A stretch of 64,000 nucleotides of DNA from Piper betle (Eukaryota > Streptophyta > Magnoliopsida > Piperales > Piperaceae), in assembly GCA_033002965.1 (NCBI GenBank), contig JAURVB010012358.1, positions 124,001-188,000 on the forward strand, in the 5' to 3' direction. The notes beneath the pieces were generated by a model. That model was not told where the DNA came from. It did not search any database and was given only the letters and a program-made list of their open reading frames with translations. Each line of letters starts with the position of its first letter. Position 1 is the first letter of the stretch. This document shows positions 12,263 to 23,134 of this stretch, one piece after another. The translations under genes and the position numbers were made by a program.

Positions 12263-12725
12263 TGTAACAACCCAAACCCAAAGTGTAACATAATGGGCTA
12301 AGTCATCTCTTGAATAGTGGTTAACCAAATTAACGATCTATAGTTCATTCCTACTTATAAATAGAATCTTATCCCAGTAAGTATTAGATGTGAGACTAAG
12401 TTAAAGGATCTCACAATCCACCCACCTTAGGAAATTTCATCCTCGAAATTCCTACATTTGGCCCGCTACTAGCCTCAACACAAGTCCTTCTCTAGCTCGT
12501 GACCAGTAGCTTTAGCTAACGTCTCTAGTCTAGCCTACTATCTAACACTGAACCAAGTTGCTCTGATACCATTTATAACAACTCAGCCCAAAGTGCAACC
12601 CTAATGGGCTAAGTAATATCTTTGAAAGTGGTTTACCAGTTAAAGATCTATAGTCCATTCCTAGTTATAAACAGGATCTTATCCTAGTAGGTACTAAATG
12701 TGGGACCAAGTTGAGGGATCTCACA
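12263..12725 (-). mobile_element. TRIM retrotransposon, complete, TSD TTGTG
   Basis: Two LTRs (12263-12415, 153 bp; 12574-12725, 152 bp) flank a 158-bp interior. On the minus strand the primer binding site TGGTATCAGAGC lies at 12560-12571 (plus-strand reading GCTCTGATACCA) and the purine tract AAGGTGGGTGG at about 12417-12428. The element is bounded by a perfect TTGTG duplication at 12258-12262 and 12726-12730. It inserted into a Ty3/gypsy element between its gag remnant and pol. Confidence 0.95.
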
Positions 12726-12730
12726 TTGTG

Positions 12731-15631
12731 AACTCTTCCTTGCCACTATTGTTGCTACACCAATTCAATTAGCACCAAAGTTGGCATGGATTTTAGTGGT
12801 CAATGAGTTCGTATATGTCTTCCCAAAAGAGGTGCCTAAACTTCCACCTGCCAGAGAGGTGGAGTTCGCTATTGATTTGGTACCTGGTTTGTACCTATCT
12901 CTTGGGCAACGTATCAGATGGCACCGCTTGAGCTCAAGGAACTCAAGACTCAGTTGCAGGAGCTATTGGAGCACGGCTTCATCAAACCGAGTGTCTCACC
13001 TTGGGGTACTCTGGTCTTTTTCCTTAGGAAGAAGGATGCGCAACATGAGGTTGTGCATCTACTAACTAGGTTACGGTGAAGAACCGTTATCCCCTCCCGC
13101 GGAGAAATGATTTGTTTGATCAGCTTGGAGGAGATGGTGTATATTCAAACATTGATCTTCGATTAAGCAACCATTAGTAGAGGATACGAAGATGTATCGA
13201 AGATAGCCTTTGGGACTCAGTATGGGCACTACAAGTTCTTAGTCATACCTCTGGTTGACTAACGCACTGTAGCATGGATCGTTCATAAATCGGGTGCTCC
13301 AGCCATATTTGGACTAGTTCGCGATTGTATTTGTAGACGATATCCTAATTTACTCAAGGTCCAGAAAGGAGCATGAGACACACTTGAGGATTGCTTTGCA
13401 AACCCTCTGGGAGCACCACTGCATGAAAAGCTCTCCAAGTGTGAGTTTTGGCTGTCTAAGGTAGTCTTTATGGGACATGTAGTATCAGTGAGCTGAAATT
13501 GCACAAATCTAGCCAAAGTTGAGGCAGTATTGAGATGGGAACGATCTACTACCGCCACAGAGATACGAAGTTTTCTAGGTTTTGTTGGTTATTATCGAAG
13601 GTTCATAGAGAGTTTCTCTTCTCTGGTAGCCCCACTTATATGGTTGACTAGGAAGGAGGAGTGCTTCGTGTGGACTGATGCATGTGAGCAAAGTTTCCAA
13701 ACTATGAAGGAGAAACTTACAACCACATTAGTGTTGAGTTTACTAGACAACAATGATGATTTTGGAGTAAGTGGGATGCCTCTTATGTAGGGTTCAGTTG
13801 TGTGTTGATGCAAAGTGGTAGAGTGATAGCCTATGCTTCCCAACAACTGAAAGTGCATGAGCAGAACTGCCCCGCACACAACTTAGACCTAGCAGCATCG
13901 TATTTGCACTACATATATGGAGGCAGTGTTTGTATGAAGTATCCTTTGAGATCCCTACTGATCATAAGAGCTTGAAGTACATCTTCACGCAAAAGGATCT
14001 AAACAGCAGACAATGCAGGTGGTTGGAGTTCCTAGCGGATTATGACATTGATACTACCTACCATCTGGGTAAGGCAAATGTGGTTGTAAATGCCTTCAAC
14101 AGAAGGCCAATACTATGTGGAGCTAGATTAGTAGCTACGTCGCACAGTATGAGGACAAGAGAGAGGATTTAGGCAACCGACACTTTGTGGCAGCGTTAGT
14201 AAGGCTGACGATTAGTTCAACTTTGATAGACTATATTAGATAGGCACAAGCAGTTGATCAGTTGTCAGAGCAATGATTCCTTCAGGGACTCATTTCAGGT
14301 AGGTTAGAGTGGCAGACGGTTTGTACTAGATGAGAGGATGGTTACATGTGCCAGATGTTGCAGAGTTTTTTGGATTACGTGAGGACATTCTTCATGAGCC
14401 CATCACTTGACATTCATGGTGCACCTGGGCTCTGTGAAAATGAATCACGATGTTGTGACAATCTTATTGGAGGCCAGGACTAAAGAAGGACATCTTCGAC
14501 ACTGTGTCATAATGTCTTGTCTATCAGCAGGGCAAGATCAAGTACTAGAGACCAGGCGATTTGTTGCAATCATTACCACTACCAAAGTGGAAGTAGGATT
14601 GCATCATGTGCAATTTTATCACACATTTGCCCGTATCCAGGTGACAGATGGATGCAATATGGGTTGTCATCGATAGGTTGACAAAATTGGTGCACTTTGT
14701 ACCAATTCTAATGATCTATCACGTGTCCACGTTGGTCAGATTATACCAGGACCAGATTCTCAGACACCACGAAGTTCCTAGGTAGATTGTATCAAATAGG
14801 AACCCGAGATTTACCTCGTCCTTCTGGAGATCTTTCCAGTGAGAGCTTGGGACATAGACCAGGTTCAGTACAGCTTATCATCTACAAATTGACTTCAATC
14901 GTGTGTGCTGAACTTTGGTTGATCATGGGAGGAGCACCTTCCCTTGGTGGAGTTTGCATATAACGACAGCTACCAAGCCAGCGTAGAGATGTCATCCTTC
15001 GAGGCATCGTATGGCAAGCCCTACAGACCACCGTTGTACTGGCTAGAGGGTGGTGAGCCATTGATAGTAGGCCCAGAGTTGCTTCAGGACTAGTAGAGGA
15101 TAGTTGAGTTGATTAGGCAGAGGCTTCTGGCAGCTCAGGTTAGACAGAGGGCTTATGCATATCAGAAGTGTTGGGACGTCAATTTCACCCATGAGGATCG
15201 CGTTTTCATAAAAGCCTCACCGCCTAAAGGAGGCGTGCATTTTTGGGGCAAGGCAAATTGAGTCCAAGGTATTTTGACCATTCAAGGTGTTGAGACGTGT
15301 TGGAGAGGTTGCATACAAGCTTGCACTCCCGCCCAATCTATCAACAGTGAGCCCTATGTTCCACGTATCTACGCTAAAGAAGCACATGCTTGACGGATCA
15401 CACTAACTTTAGTATGAGAAGCTCGACGTCCGACCTGACCTGTCCCACGAGGAGAAGTCTACACAAATTCTCAATCTGTCTGTGAAGACTCTCTGGAGGA
15501 AAGAAGTGCCTTTGGTGAAGGTTTTTTGGTCACAACAGGGTGTTGAGGAGGCTACTTGGGAGCATGAGGATGAGATGCAACAATGTTTCCCCATACTCTT
15601 CCCTACGAAAGACTATGACTCGAGGTATTAG
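12731..15631 (+). pseudogene. Ty3/gypsy (chromovirus-like) pol: RT, RNase H, integrase, decayed
   Basis: Domain order is reverse transcriptase, RNase H, integrase, as in Ty3/gypsy. RT starts with the [15 protein letters not shown] block near 12850; its catalytic FVDDILIY motif is at 13330-13353. The end of RT (RSFLGFVGYYRRFIE) is at 13564-13608. RNase H shows TDHKSLKYIFTQKDLNSRQ (from about 13954). Integrase shows VIDRLTK (about 14664) and LPLVEFAYNDSYQAS (about 14940). The C-terminal block VEEATWEHEDEM ends at the stop at 15629-15631; it matches the region that carries a chromodomain in Tekay/Del-type chromoviruses. Many frameshifts and stops show it is inactive. Confidence 0.93.
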
Positions 15632-15731
15632 CACCCTTCTGTGTTTTTGGTTGAATGTTATTGTATGTTGTATGTTATATGTTGTGGAGTGTTTCTGCAT
15701 ATGTAACCCCTTAGGAAATTCCGGGATAGAA

Positions 15732-15751
15732 TTTTTATAAGTGGGGCAAGT
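15732..15751 (+). promoter_or_regulatory. Polypurine tract before 3' LTR
   Basis: A purine-rich run, TAAGTGGGGCAAG, lies directly before the TGTAAAACC start at 15752, as expected for plus-strand priming at the left edge of a 3' LTR. Confidence 0.6.
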
Positions 15752-16106
15752 TGTAAAACCTGGGCCGTCCACCTAAGGGTTTTACTGTTGGATCAATTGT
15801 TACTTGAATCAGGTAAGTAGGGTCTGCCTTTCTTACTATGGTTTGTGTATGATATGGTATATGTTTGTTCAGCCTTAGCCTCCTTCAGTGCTCTGTATAC
15901 TTGTTTGGATACTACATCCCCAGCTTTTTCATGTTTAGTTCAGCCGAGTTGTATATACTTAGATGTTAAGAATGTGTCCCTCGTGTGTCTTTTGTGTGTG
16001 TTTGATAATCCTATCGGACTGTCCTAACCCCCTTTGGGACCTGCAGTGCAATTCCCAAGGTTGGCCCAATCACTTTAGGGTAAAAACCTAACATTTCTTT
16101 GGTAAC

Positions 16107-16222
16107 CAACTCATACCTCTTTAGCTAACCGAACTCATACCTCTTTAGCTAACCTAACTCATACCACTTTATCTAATCCAACTCATACCTCTTTATCTAA
16201 TCCAACACATACCCCTTTAGGT
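16107..16222. repeat. 24-bp tandem repeat, left arm
   Basis: Five units of about AACTCATACCTCTTTAGCTA occur, with TCATACC-type cores at 16111, 16135, 16159, 16183 and 16207. Mirror copies lie at about 18560-18700 in the right arm. Confidence 0.88.
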
Positions 16223-17868
16223 ATGACACCCAGACAATTGACATCACCAAGACAACCACCCCTTTTTTATATAAAACTCATCTCTTCCCTTACCTTTTCA
16301 CCATTTCTCCTTCCCTCCTCATCTCCAACAACCTTCTTCTCCTTTCCTTGACCTTCTTCTTCTTTCTTGGATCTCCAGGCACCCTTCTCCACCTTTCTAG
16401 CCCCCTAGGGTGGTAGGCTTTAAGGTTGGATGCCTCAAAAGACCTCCTCTTGGTCATCCCTCGATAGTCTCAGGTTTGTGTTGCCTCTATTGGTCATTGT
16501 TTGATTTATATTGCTTGAATTTTTTGTTCCTTTCTTTTTATGACATTTTTGATATGTAGATATGCCTGTTAGAAGCATTTTGAGTACTCATTTATCTCAT
16601 TTGGCCATGTAAATAAATAGATATTCTTTTTATAATGCATATAGGTCACTGATCTGTACTATTTTGGTATAAAACTCACATCTTGGCATTTTGATGTTAA
16701 AATTTTTATGATTCTTATTTTGTTGCACTCATAACATGTATATATACAACTTTTTTGTTGAGTGTTTTACTTGCGATGCCCTAGAATTTATATGTATGTA
16801 AAATGTGAGGAAACGTGACAACTTTCACCGTCATAGTGACATAAGCGCCAATTTCTCCAATTTTGATGCATTTTATTTGTGGTGATGTTAGGAGTTCATG
16901 GTAAAATTTTAAACCTAATATAACTACTAAATAATCACGAACATCATCCCTAAATACGCCTTATGTTTGTTGTGTTGTTCATGACTTTGAGCATGATTTA
17001 TGATTATGTTATATGTAAGCCACTAATTTTAAGCTAATAAAATATGGAAAAAACATATTATGTTTCATAAGTGTCTACTTGAAAGATATAAATTTTGTGA
17101 ATGGGTGAAAAATCATGTAAGTATGTTTTGGAGGTGTTTACCCAAACAGTGTAAAGATGCAGGTTTAGTTTTTTCACTCCAGTTATAAATTACCTTAAAA
17201 TAGATTAATGGTGTTAGATTTGAGTAAAATTTGCTCCACACTTTAATCTATGTCTCAATAGCACTGTGACTCTGTCCGGGTAAAATAGATTAATGGTGTA
17301 AAAAAACTAGGGTTTTCACCCTACATCTTCACCCTGTCCGGGTAAACACCTTCAAAACAAACATAGATGACTTTTTTGCCCTTCAAAAAATTTATATATT
17401 TGAATCAGACACTTAGTGGAGTATCATATATTTTTACCAGATTTTATTAGCTTAAAATTGGTGGCTTAACATATAACACAATCACATATCATGTTCACAG
17501 TCACAACAACACAACAAACATAAGGGCATACTTAGAGGTTACGTTCATGATCATTTAGTGGTTATATTAGGCTTAAAATTTACTCTAAACTCATAACATC
17601 ACCATGAATAAGATGGCATATTGTTTATCAACATATCCTACAAGGTCATAGAGTAAAAATTGGAGAAAAGGGCGCGTACGTCACTGTAACAATGAAAGTT
17701 GCCACCCTCATACATACAAATTCTAGGGCATGGTCAGTTAAAACACCCAACAAAAAAGTTGTATATATACATGTTATGAGTGCAAAAAAATAAGAATCGT
17801 GCAAATGAAACATCATAGTGCCAAGATATGATTTTTATATTGAAACAATTTGGATCAGTGACCTACAT

Positions 17869-18404
17869 CTATTGTAAAAAGTATATCTATTTATTTACAT
17901 GGTCAAATAAGATAAGTGAGTACTCAAAATTCTCCTAATAGGTAGATCTACATGTTAAAATTTTCATAAAAATAAAAGCACAAAAAAAGTACAAGCAATA
18001 TACATCAATGAACAAGCAATAGAGGCAGCATAAACCTGAAACTAACAAGGGAAGACCAAGGGGAAGTCTTTTGAGACATACAACCTTAAGGCCTACCAGC
18101 TTAGGAAACTAGAAAGTTGGAGAAGGGTGTCTAGATCTATTGTAAAAAGTATATCTATTTATTTACATGGTCAAATAAGATAAGTGAGTACTCAAAATTC
18201 TCCTAATAGGTAGATCTACATGTTAAAATTTTCATAAAAATAAAAGCACAATAAAAGTACAAGCAATATACATCAATGAACAAGCAATAGAGGCAGCATA
18301 AACCTGAAACTAACAAGGGAAGACCAAGGGGAGGTCTTTTGAGACATACAACCTTAAGGCCTACCAGCTTAGGAAACTAGAAAGTTGGAGAAGGGTGTCT
18401 AGAG
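17869..18404. repeat. 268-bp tandem duplication in right LTR arm
   Basis: Two adjacent copies run from about 17869 and 18137, offset by exactly 268 bases. They are nearly identical by eye (for example AAAAAAAG against ATAAAAG, and GGGGAAG against GGGGAGG). The left arm has one copy, so the duplication arose after the two arms existed and is fairly young. Confidence 0.93.
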
Positions 18405-19230
18405 CTCCAAGCAGGAAGAAGAAGGCTAGGGATAGGAGAATAAGGTCATTGGAGGAGAGGAGGGAAGGAGAAATGGTGAAAATGGGAGGGAAAAGATGAG
18501 TTTTATAAGAAATAAAAGGGTGGTTGGCTTGATGACCTCATATGTATGGTGTCATACCTAAAGAGGCATGAGTTGAATTAGATAAAGAGGTATAAGTTGG
18601 ATTAGATAAAGAGGTATGAGTTTGAGTTAGCTAAATAGGTATTGGTTGGGATAGCTGAAAAGGTATGGGTCAGGTTAGCTAAAGAGGTATAGGTTGTGTT
18701 AGATCAAAACCTAAAAAACTTAAAGTTTTAACCCTAAAGGGATCGGGTCAACCTTAGGAATTGCACTACAGGTTCTAAAGGAGGCTTAGGATAGTCCAAG
18801 GTTATTTAACATATGCAACATAAAAGCCACGTGAGGGATGCATTCCTAGCTTCTAATTCTATACTACTAAACTAGACCAAACATGGAAAAGTCAGGCGTG
18901 TACCATCCAAACGGGTATACCAAGCACCGAAGAAAGGTTGGGTAGACATACAGCATACCATACAAAAGAAGGGTCGGACCTTACAAACCCAATTCGGGTA
19001 ACAACCGACCTGGCAGTAACACCCCCAGGCTAATGGCTAGGTTTTACACCCACTCTGACCAATGGCGGCCATATCCGGCTACTAGCCAGTCTCTTGCCGA
19101 GACAAGTGGCGTTTTTTTTTTTTTAAAAAAATGATTTAATCTGGTCCATTCTAGTAATTGGACAGCCCAAATTAATTTTTCTTCTCTCGGGGACTGGCTA
19201 TCCAATATATATATATAGTAGAAAAACATT

Positions 19231-19384
19231 CATTTGTGACCGCTTTATCGGTCACAAAAATGTGTCTGCATTGCAACGAGTTTGCAATATTTGCGACCTC
19301 TCATTTGCAACTACTTATGCAGTTGCAAATTTCCAACCTTATTGCAATGGGTTTGCAACCGTCAAAAATTTTCCAACCGTATTG
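19231..19384. other. Left part of a split older element rich in TTGCAA motifs
   Basis: A perfect hairpin (TTTGTGACCG at 19233-19242, six-base loop, CGGTCACAAA at 19249-19258) is followed by many TTGCAA, GCAAC and GCGACC words. The same word usage resumes right of the inserted LTR element (24095-24800). Clustered short motifs with hairpins suggest the subterminal region of a DNA transposon. No terminal inverted repeat or target duplication could be fixed. Confidence 0.45.
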
Positions 19385-20337
19385 TGTTGGGAAATATACA
19401 CTCCAGCGAAAAACAAGCCAGAAAATATTTCCCCTACTCGATGAAATGAATAGGAGACACCCAAGATAAAAATGGATGGAAACTTTCCTCCCAATTTAGA
19501 GAAAAGAAAACCAACCTACTCGATCAACTTTGATTAAGAAATCTCTTACAATCAAGTATCGAAATAAAATTTGAGAAAACTCTCCTAACCTAAATCAGAT
19601 CAATAACAAGATCTGAAAGATACAATTCTTGAGAAATTGAGAAAAATATCATACACCTCAAATGAAAAATGGATCAATCTCACACCCTGGATTACGACCC
19701 CACTTCAACTTGAGATGATGAAAAACTTCTCCAAACTCTCCCCTTGTGAGTGAAACCACTCCCCGTTATATGTGGAAAAACTCCACCTAATACATGTAGA
19801 AAATTCTACCAAAGTGTGAAAAACTTCACCCCAATAAAAGTAGAAACTCTACCCAAATGTGGAAAACTCCACCCAAAAGAGTAACACTACTCCCAATTAC
19901 AATCCACAGACAAAGGTAGAGAAAGAAAAGAAATTAACCACTGTTGATCTTGTTGAAGAACCCGAAGTCATATCTTCACCTCACAACAAACAATTTCACT
20001 TTCTTCTCCCACATGCACTACCAATAGTGACCCTGTCTAGATCTGTAATCCCTCAAGTCTCCCCTAAAGGAGAACACTCCATGGAACTTCCCCAAAGGGA
20101 AAGCACACCGAACACATACCTCTAATCACATATTTATAGACTAGAGATATGAATACCACTTGGAAATGAAGAGCCAACTCCAAACACTACTTCTTGAGCA
20201 TTGGAATCCTCACTAATGAGTCTCTTCACGTATTCCACAAATTCTCATCGAATTCGTCGTACCTCTTGGTTTATCTTCATGTCTTCACGACTTTCAATGT
20301 GACTGAACGCTTTCTCATGGGAGGGAATATCTCAACA
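19385..20337 (-). repeat. 3' LTR of the gene-capturing element
   Basis: On the plus strand it starts TGTTGGGAAATATAC and ends ATCTCAACA; on the minus strand this is TGTTGAGAT...CCCAACA. A degenerate run of roughly 22-base units (AACTCCACC, ATTCTACC, CTTCACC) lies at about 19745-19885. The 88-codon frame at 19859-20125 is repeated in the other LTR and is not a gene. Confidence 0.95.
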
Positions 20338-20352
20338 ATTCTCCCCTTCCCG
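20338..20352 (-). promoter_or_regulatory. Polypurine tract of the gene-capturing element
   Basis: The minus strand reads GGGAAGGGGAGAAT directly against the 3' LTR, the expected plus-strand primer. Confidence 0.8.
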
Positions 20353-20589
20353 AGCATGAGAAACACCTTGGAAAAATTTCCACACATGTGCATCCTTGCT
20401 TCCATCAATCACAACACAACCCATCGATAACCAAGGCGCATACAAGCATACTCAAGTCAGCTCGATTACGGGTCTTTGACCCACCTGCCTGAAAATGCTA
20501 CACCTCATTAGCATCAATCGGCCTTACCACTTTCTTGAATGTGACTCGTCATGCCTCTTCGACACAATTCCCTTTATGGATTTTCTCAA

Positions 20590-21030
20590 TTAGCAACTGT
20601 CTACCCTCTGGCTCGAACAGTGCACCCACCTGGGAGAAAACCCAAAACTGAGGTTGGAATACGCACCATAGGAACAATTCATCAAACATTGCTCCGCACA
20701 CTCTCCCGTACTCACATTCAGCTTGGAGATGGGAAGATCCAACAACTTGATCAGCCCCAAGCTCCTGAACTTGTCCCCCTCACCGCATTCGGCATCGCTA
20801 CACTTCGCCATCCTAGTCAGCTGGGTGCCAAGCAAGCACTTGCACTCAGACAGCCCATTACAACCGCAGTGAGAGAAGAAGTGATAGGGGATCCGAGGTC
20901 TGTTCCACACCAGGTCCCAAACCACCGTCACTGGTAGCCATGTCCGTTGCTCCAGTATGCCGGACCTGTTGAGCTGGAACCTTCATATCAAGGAAGAGTT
21001 GGAGACCGATATGGTGAGCACCATCATTGT
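20590..21030 (-). pseudogene. Captured fragment of an S-domain (G-type lectin) receptor-like kinase
   Basis: The minus-strand frame shows, in order, part of the S-locus glycoprotein domain (LNRSGILEQRTW and VWDLVWNRP, about 20900-21000), an EGF-like stretch (CGCNGLSECKC), and a PAN/apple-type domain (FRSLGLIKLLDLPISKLN, then CAEQCLMNCSYGAYSN, near 20660-20760). This order is that of the extracellular part of plant G-type lectin S-receptor-like Ser/Thr kinases. The lectin, transmembrane and kinase parts are absent. At least one in-frame stop lies near 21010. It is on the same strand as the retrotransposon, so it could be part of its transcript. Confidence 0.85.
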
Positions 21031-21229
21031 CGACCATACCACTTGTCGACTACCACATGAGGAGGGAAATATTTTAACGCATCTCCCCTAACGACTCATG
21101 TGCAATGTTCTCTATCTCCCCTGATTAGGACTTCTAGCACATCTCCCATACTCGTATAAAAGAAACACTTATGCTAGCATAGCCTAAAGGTCATCTCGAC
21201 AACATATACGAGTAGGTCTCGATCATGAT

Positions 21230-21500
21230 CATGGAGTACATCGCCCCCGTTGAGTGCATCATCCTCAACGTCCTCTACGCGACCATCGACTTCACCATCT
21301 GCAAGTCAATCCGGATGTCATAGGAGGTCGACCGCTCCCACGACCAAACACTCTCCATCAAAGAAGACAAGAGCAAGACGGGACTCCATCACCTGAGTCG
21401 CCGACATCAAGACAGCGAGCTCCGTCCCTGTGGTGATGCTCAACAAGCCATTGTTCAGCTACACCTTCGCAGATCTCCCCTCGGCAACCTCCCTCTTCAA
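21230..21500. other. Unidentified, coding-like stretch inside the element
   Basis: Base composition rises here. A plus-strand frame (MEYIAPVECIILNVLYATID, about 21233-21292) and its continuation in another frame look protein-like. I do not recognise the family, and the frame is broken by a stop near 21320. It could be a third captured fragment. Confidence 0.3.
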
Positions 21501-21509
21501 TCGAGAAGC

Positions 21510-21860
21510 TCACTCTTGCCGAAGGCCACACTTGACAAGGCGGACATGCACTTGCCGGCCATTTGTCAAGCTAGAAGAAGTAGCTATCCCAGTGAGAACA
21601 ATAGCAAAAGTGAAATGATCAGGTCTCACACCTGCATACACCATCCTGCACCAAAAGCTCCAAACTTTGGAGTAGGAAAACTGTAAATACCCGGCAATCA
21701 CAGCATTCCGTGACACCGTATCCCTCACTGAGCATTTGCAGAAGAACACCTCTGCATCGGAAACCTTCCTATATCTGATCAAAGCTGTGAGGAACGCGTT
21801 CATCAGAAACACGTTCGACTCGAACCCGAGCTTCACGACCAGCACAAGCACCTGGTACGC
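21510..21860 (-). pseudogene. Captured fragment of a pentatricopeptide repeat (PPR) gene
   Basis: About 115 codons stay open on the minus strand and read as successive PPR motifs of the plant PLS type: VVKLGFESNVFLMNAFLTAL, VSDAEVFFCKCSVRDTVSRN, AVIAGYLQ, RMVYAGVRPDHFTFAIVLTG, and NGRQVHVRLVKCG. PPR proteins bind organelle RNA for editing or processing. Consensus positions have changed (for example SRNAVIAGY where SWNAMIAGY is usual), so it has probably been free of selection. It ends at a stop at 21510-21512 and is fused upstream, in frame, to the GC-rich block. Most PPR genes lack introns, so an exon-only fragment does not itself prove capture through RNA. Confidence 0.9.
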
Positions 21861-21879
21861 ACCGCTCGCATCCTCCGAC

Positions 21880-23050
21880 CATCGCAGCCCTGCCGGCTGT
21901 TGTTTCCGGCTGGTTTCCGCAGCCGCGCTGGCTGCGGCACAAACACCTTGGCCGCCAACAGCAACTAAGACGAGTTGGTTTGCCACCTTAGCACCGCCGA
22001 CTTTGGCCTGCCAGCAGCAGCAACATAACTGGGCCGCCGTCGCGGACCCGCATGTCTGCCCATCGCGGCCTTGCTTGGCTGCCCGTCGCGACTCTGCTTG
22101 ATCGCTGTCGCGTTTGCAGCAGCAGACCACCGGCTGCTGGCTCCCCTTGGCCGCCGTAGCGCCGGCCGATCACTGGACGTCGGTCTGCAGCAACAGGATC
22201 TCCGACCGCCCAGTTGCGCTTGCAAATCGCCTAGCCGCCCGTCGCGGCTACGCCTGGCCACCATCGCGGGCTGGTCCGCTTGAACGCGGCCCCCCAGCCA
22301 CCCTGGCCACAGGCGCCTGCACCGCCTCCTTCGCCGGTCGCGACCCCGGCCTAGCGGCCTCCCTGCCGCCCGGCCTCGCTGGTCGCCGGCCACCCGCCTG
22401 TCGCGGACTGGGCTGCTTCCAGGTGGCCCCCGGGCTTCTCCGCCGGCCGCCCCTCAGGCTTTTGGCAGCCAGCCAACGGCTCCTCTCTTAGCCGCCGGCC
22501 CCAGATCTTGGCCAATGGCTGCAGGCTGCAGCTCCAGCTCTTGCTGGTCACTGACTGCTAGCACCAGATCCAGAAACAAATGGGCCGCCATCACGGCTCC
22601 TCTCTGGCCTCCGGTCGAGTGCAAGGTTTGCCGCCAGCTGTGGCCCGCCGGCAGTGGGTTGCCAGCCTCTCACTGTCGGCTGCGGCTGCGCTGCGCCGCC
22701 GGTTCCACCTCTCGGCTATCGGCTCCGGCTCCGCTCTCAGTCGCTGACCGCCACTCCTTCGTGCATTTGTCGCTGCAAACACTGGAACACAGCTACCGCT
22801 TGACCGCTGCGACTCCGACTGGTCGCCCGCCGCGGCTCCTCTGCTGGCTGCCGCTGTCTCGGGCTCCAGTTGCGGATCTAAATTGGGCCGCATGTCACAG
22901 CCCAGACGGCTGCGGGATTGGGCCGCCTGGTCGCGGCCCTCAGCCTCCATGGCTGCAGGAGCGCATGGGCTGCCATCGCAGCCCCCGGGTTCTCGGCCGG
23001 ATGCTAGCTGCAGCCAGCTTGCTGCAGGTCACCGCTTCACCGACCACCAT
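21880..23050 (-). repeat. GC-rich degenerate repeat block in the 5' interior
   Basis: This 1.2-kb block is strongly GC-rich against AT-rich surroundings. It repeats words such as GGCCGCC, TCGCGGC, GGCTGC and GTCGCGAC without a fixed period. Long overlapping frames on both strands are a by-product of the base composition; no domain is visible in their Arg/Ala/Gly/Pro-rich translations. It lies between the primer binding site and the captured fragments. Confidence 0.75.
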
Positions 23051-23120
23051 AACATGAACCTCCACAGGTCATGAAACCACAGCTCCACAAACCAAAGCAT
23101 GATCCAAAATATGAACCAAA

Positions 23121-23132
23121 GCTCTGATACCA
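23121..23132 (-). promoter_or_regulatory. Primer binding site of the gene-capturing element (tRNA-Met type)
   Basis: The plus strand reads GCTCTGATACCA; the minus strand is an exact TGGTATCAGAGC, two bases inside the 5' LTR. Confidence 0.95.
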
Positions 23133-23134
23133 CT

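Larger units (their letters stand above)
15752..19048. repeat. Head-to-head inverted pair of LTRs
   Basis: The left arm begins TGTAAAACCTGG at 15752. The right arm ends with the reverse complement, GGTTTTACA, at 19048. Matching blocks appear in mirror order: CCTGCAGTGCAATTCC (16040) against GGAATTGCACTACAGG (about 18758); the 24-bp repeat blocks; GTCACTGATCTGTAC (about 16646) against GGATCAGTGACC (17852); GGTGTTTACCC (17133) against GGGTAAACACC (17340). The axis lies near 17240. The arms are only moderately similar by eye. The left arm is in the right place to be the 3' LTR of the gypsy pol before it. Confidence 0.8.

Noticed and set aside
19859..20125. 88-codon frame repeated identically at 23616-23882 as a conserved gene
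   Set aside because: Both copies lie in the two LTRs of one young element and are identical for that reason; the frame covers degenerate LTR repeats.
21965..22950. Long Arg/Ala/Pro/Gly-rich frames on both strands as genes
   Set aside because: Overlapping frames on both strands in a GC-rich repeat block are a by-product of composition; no domain is visible.
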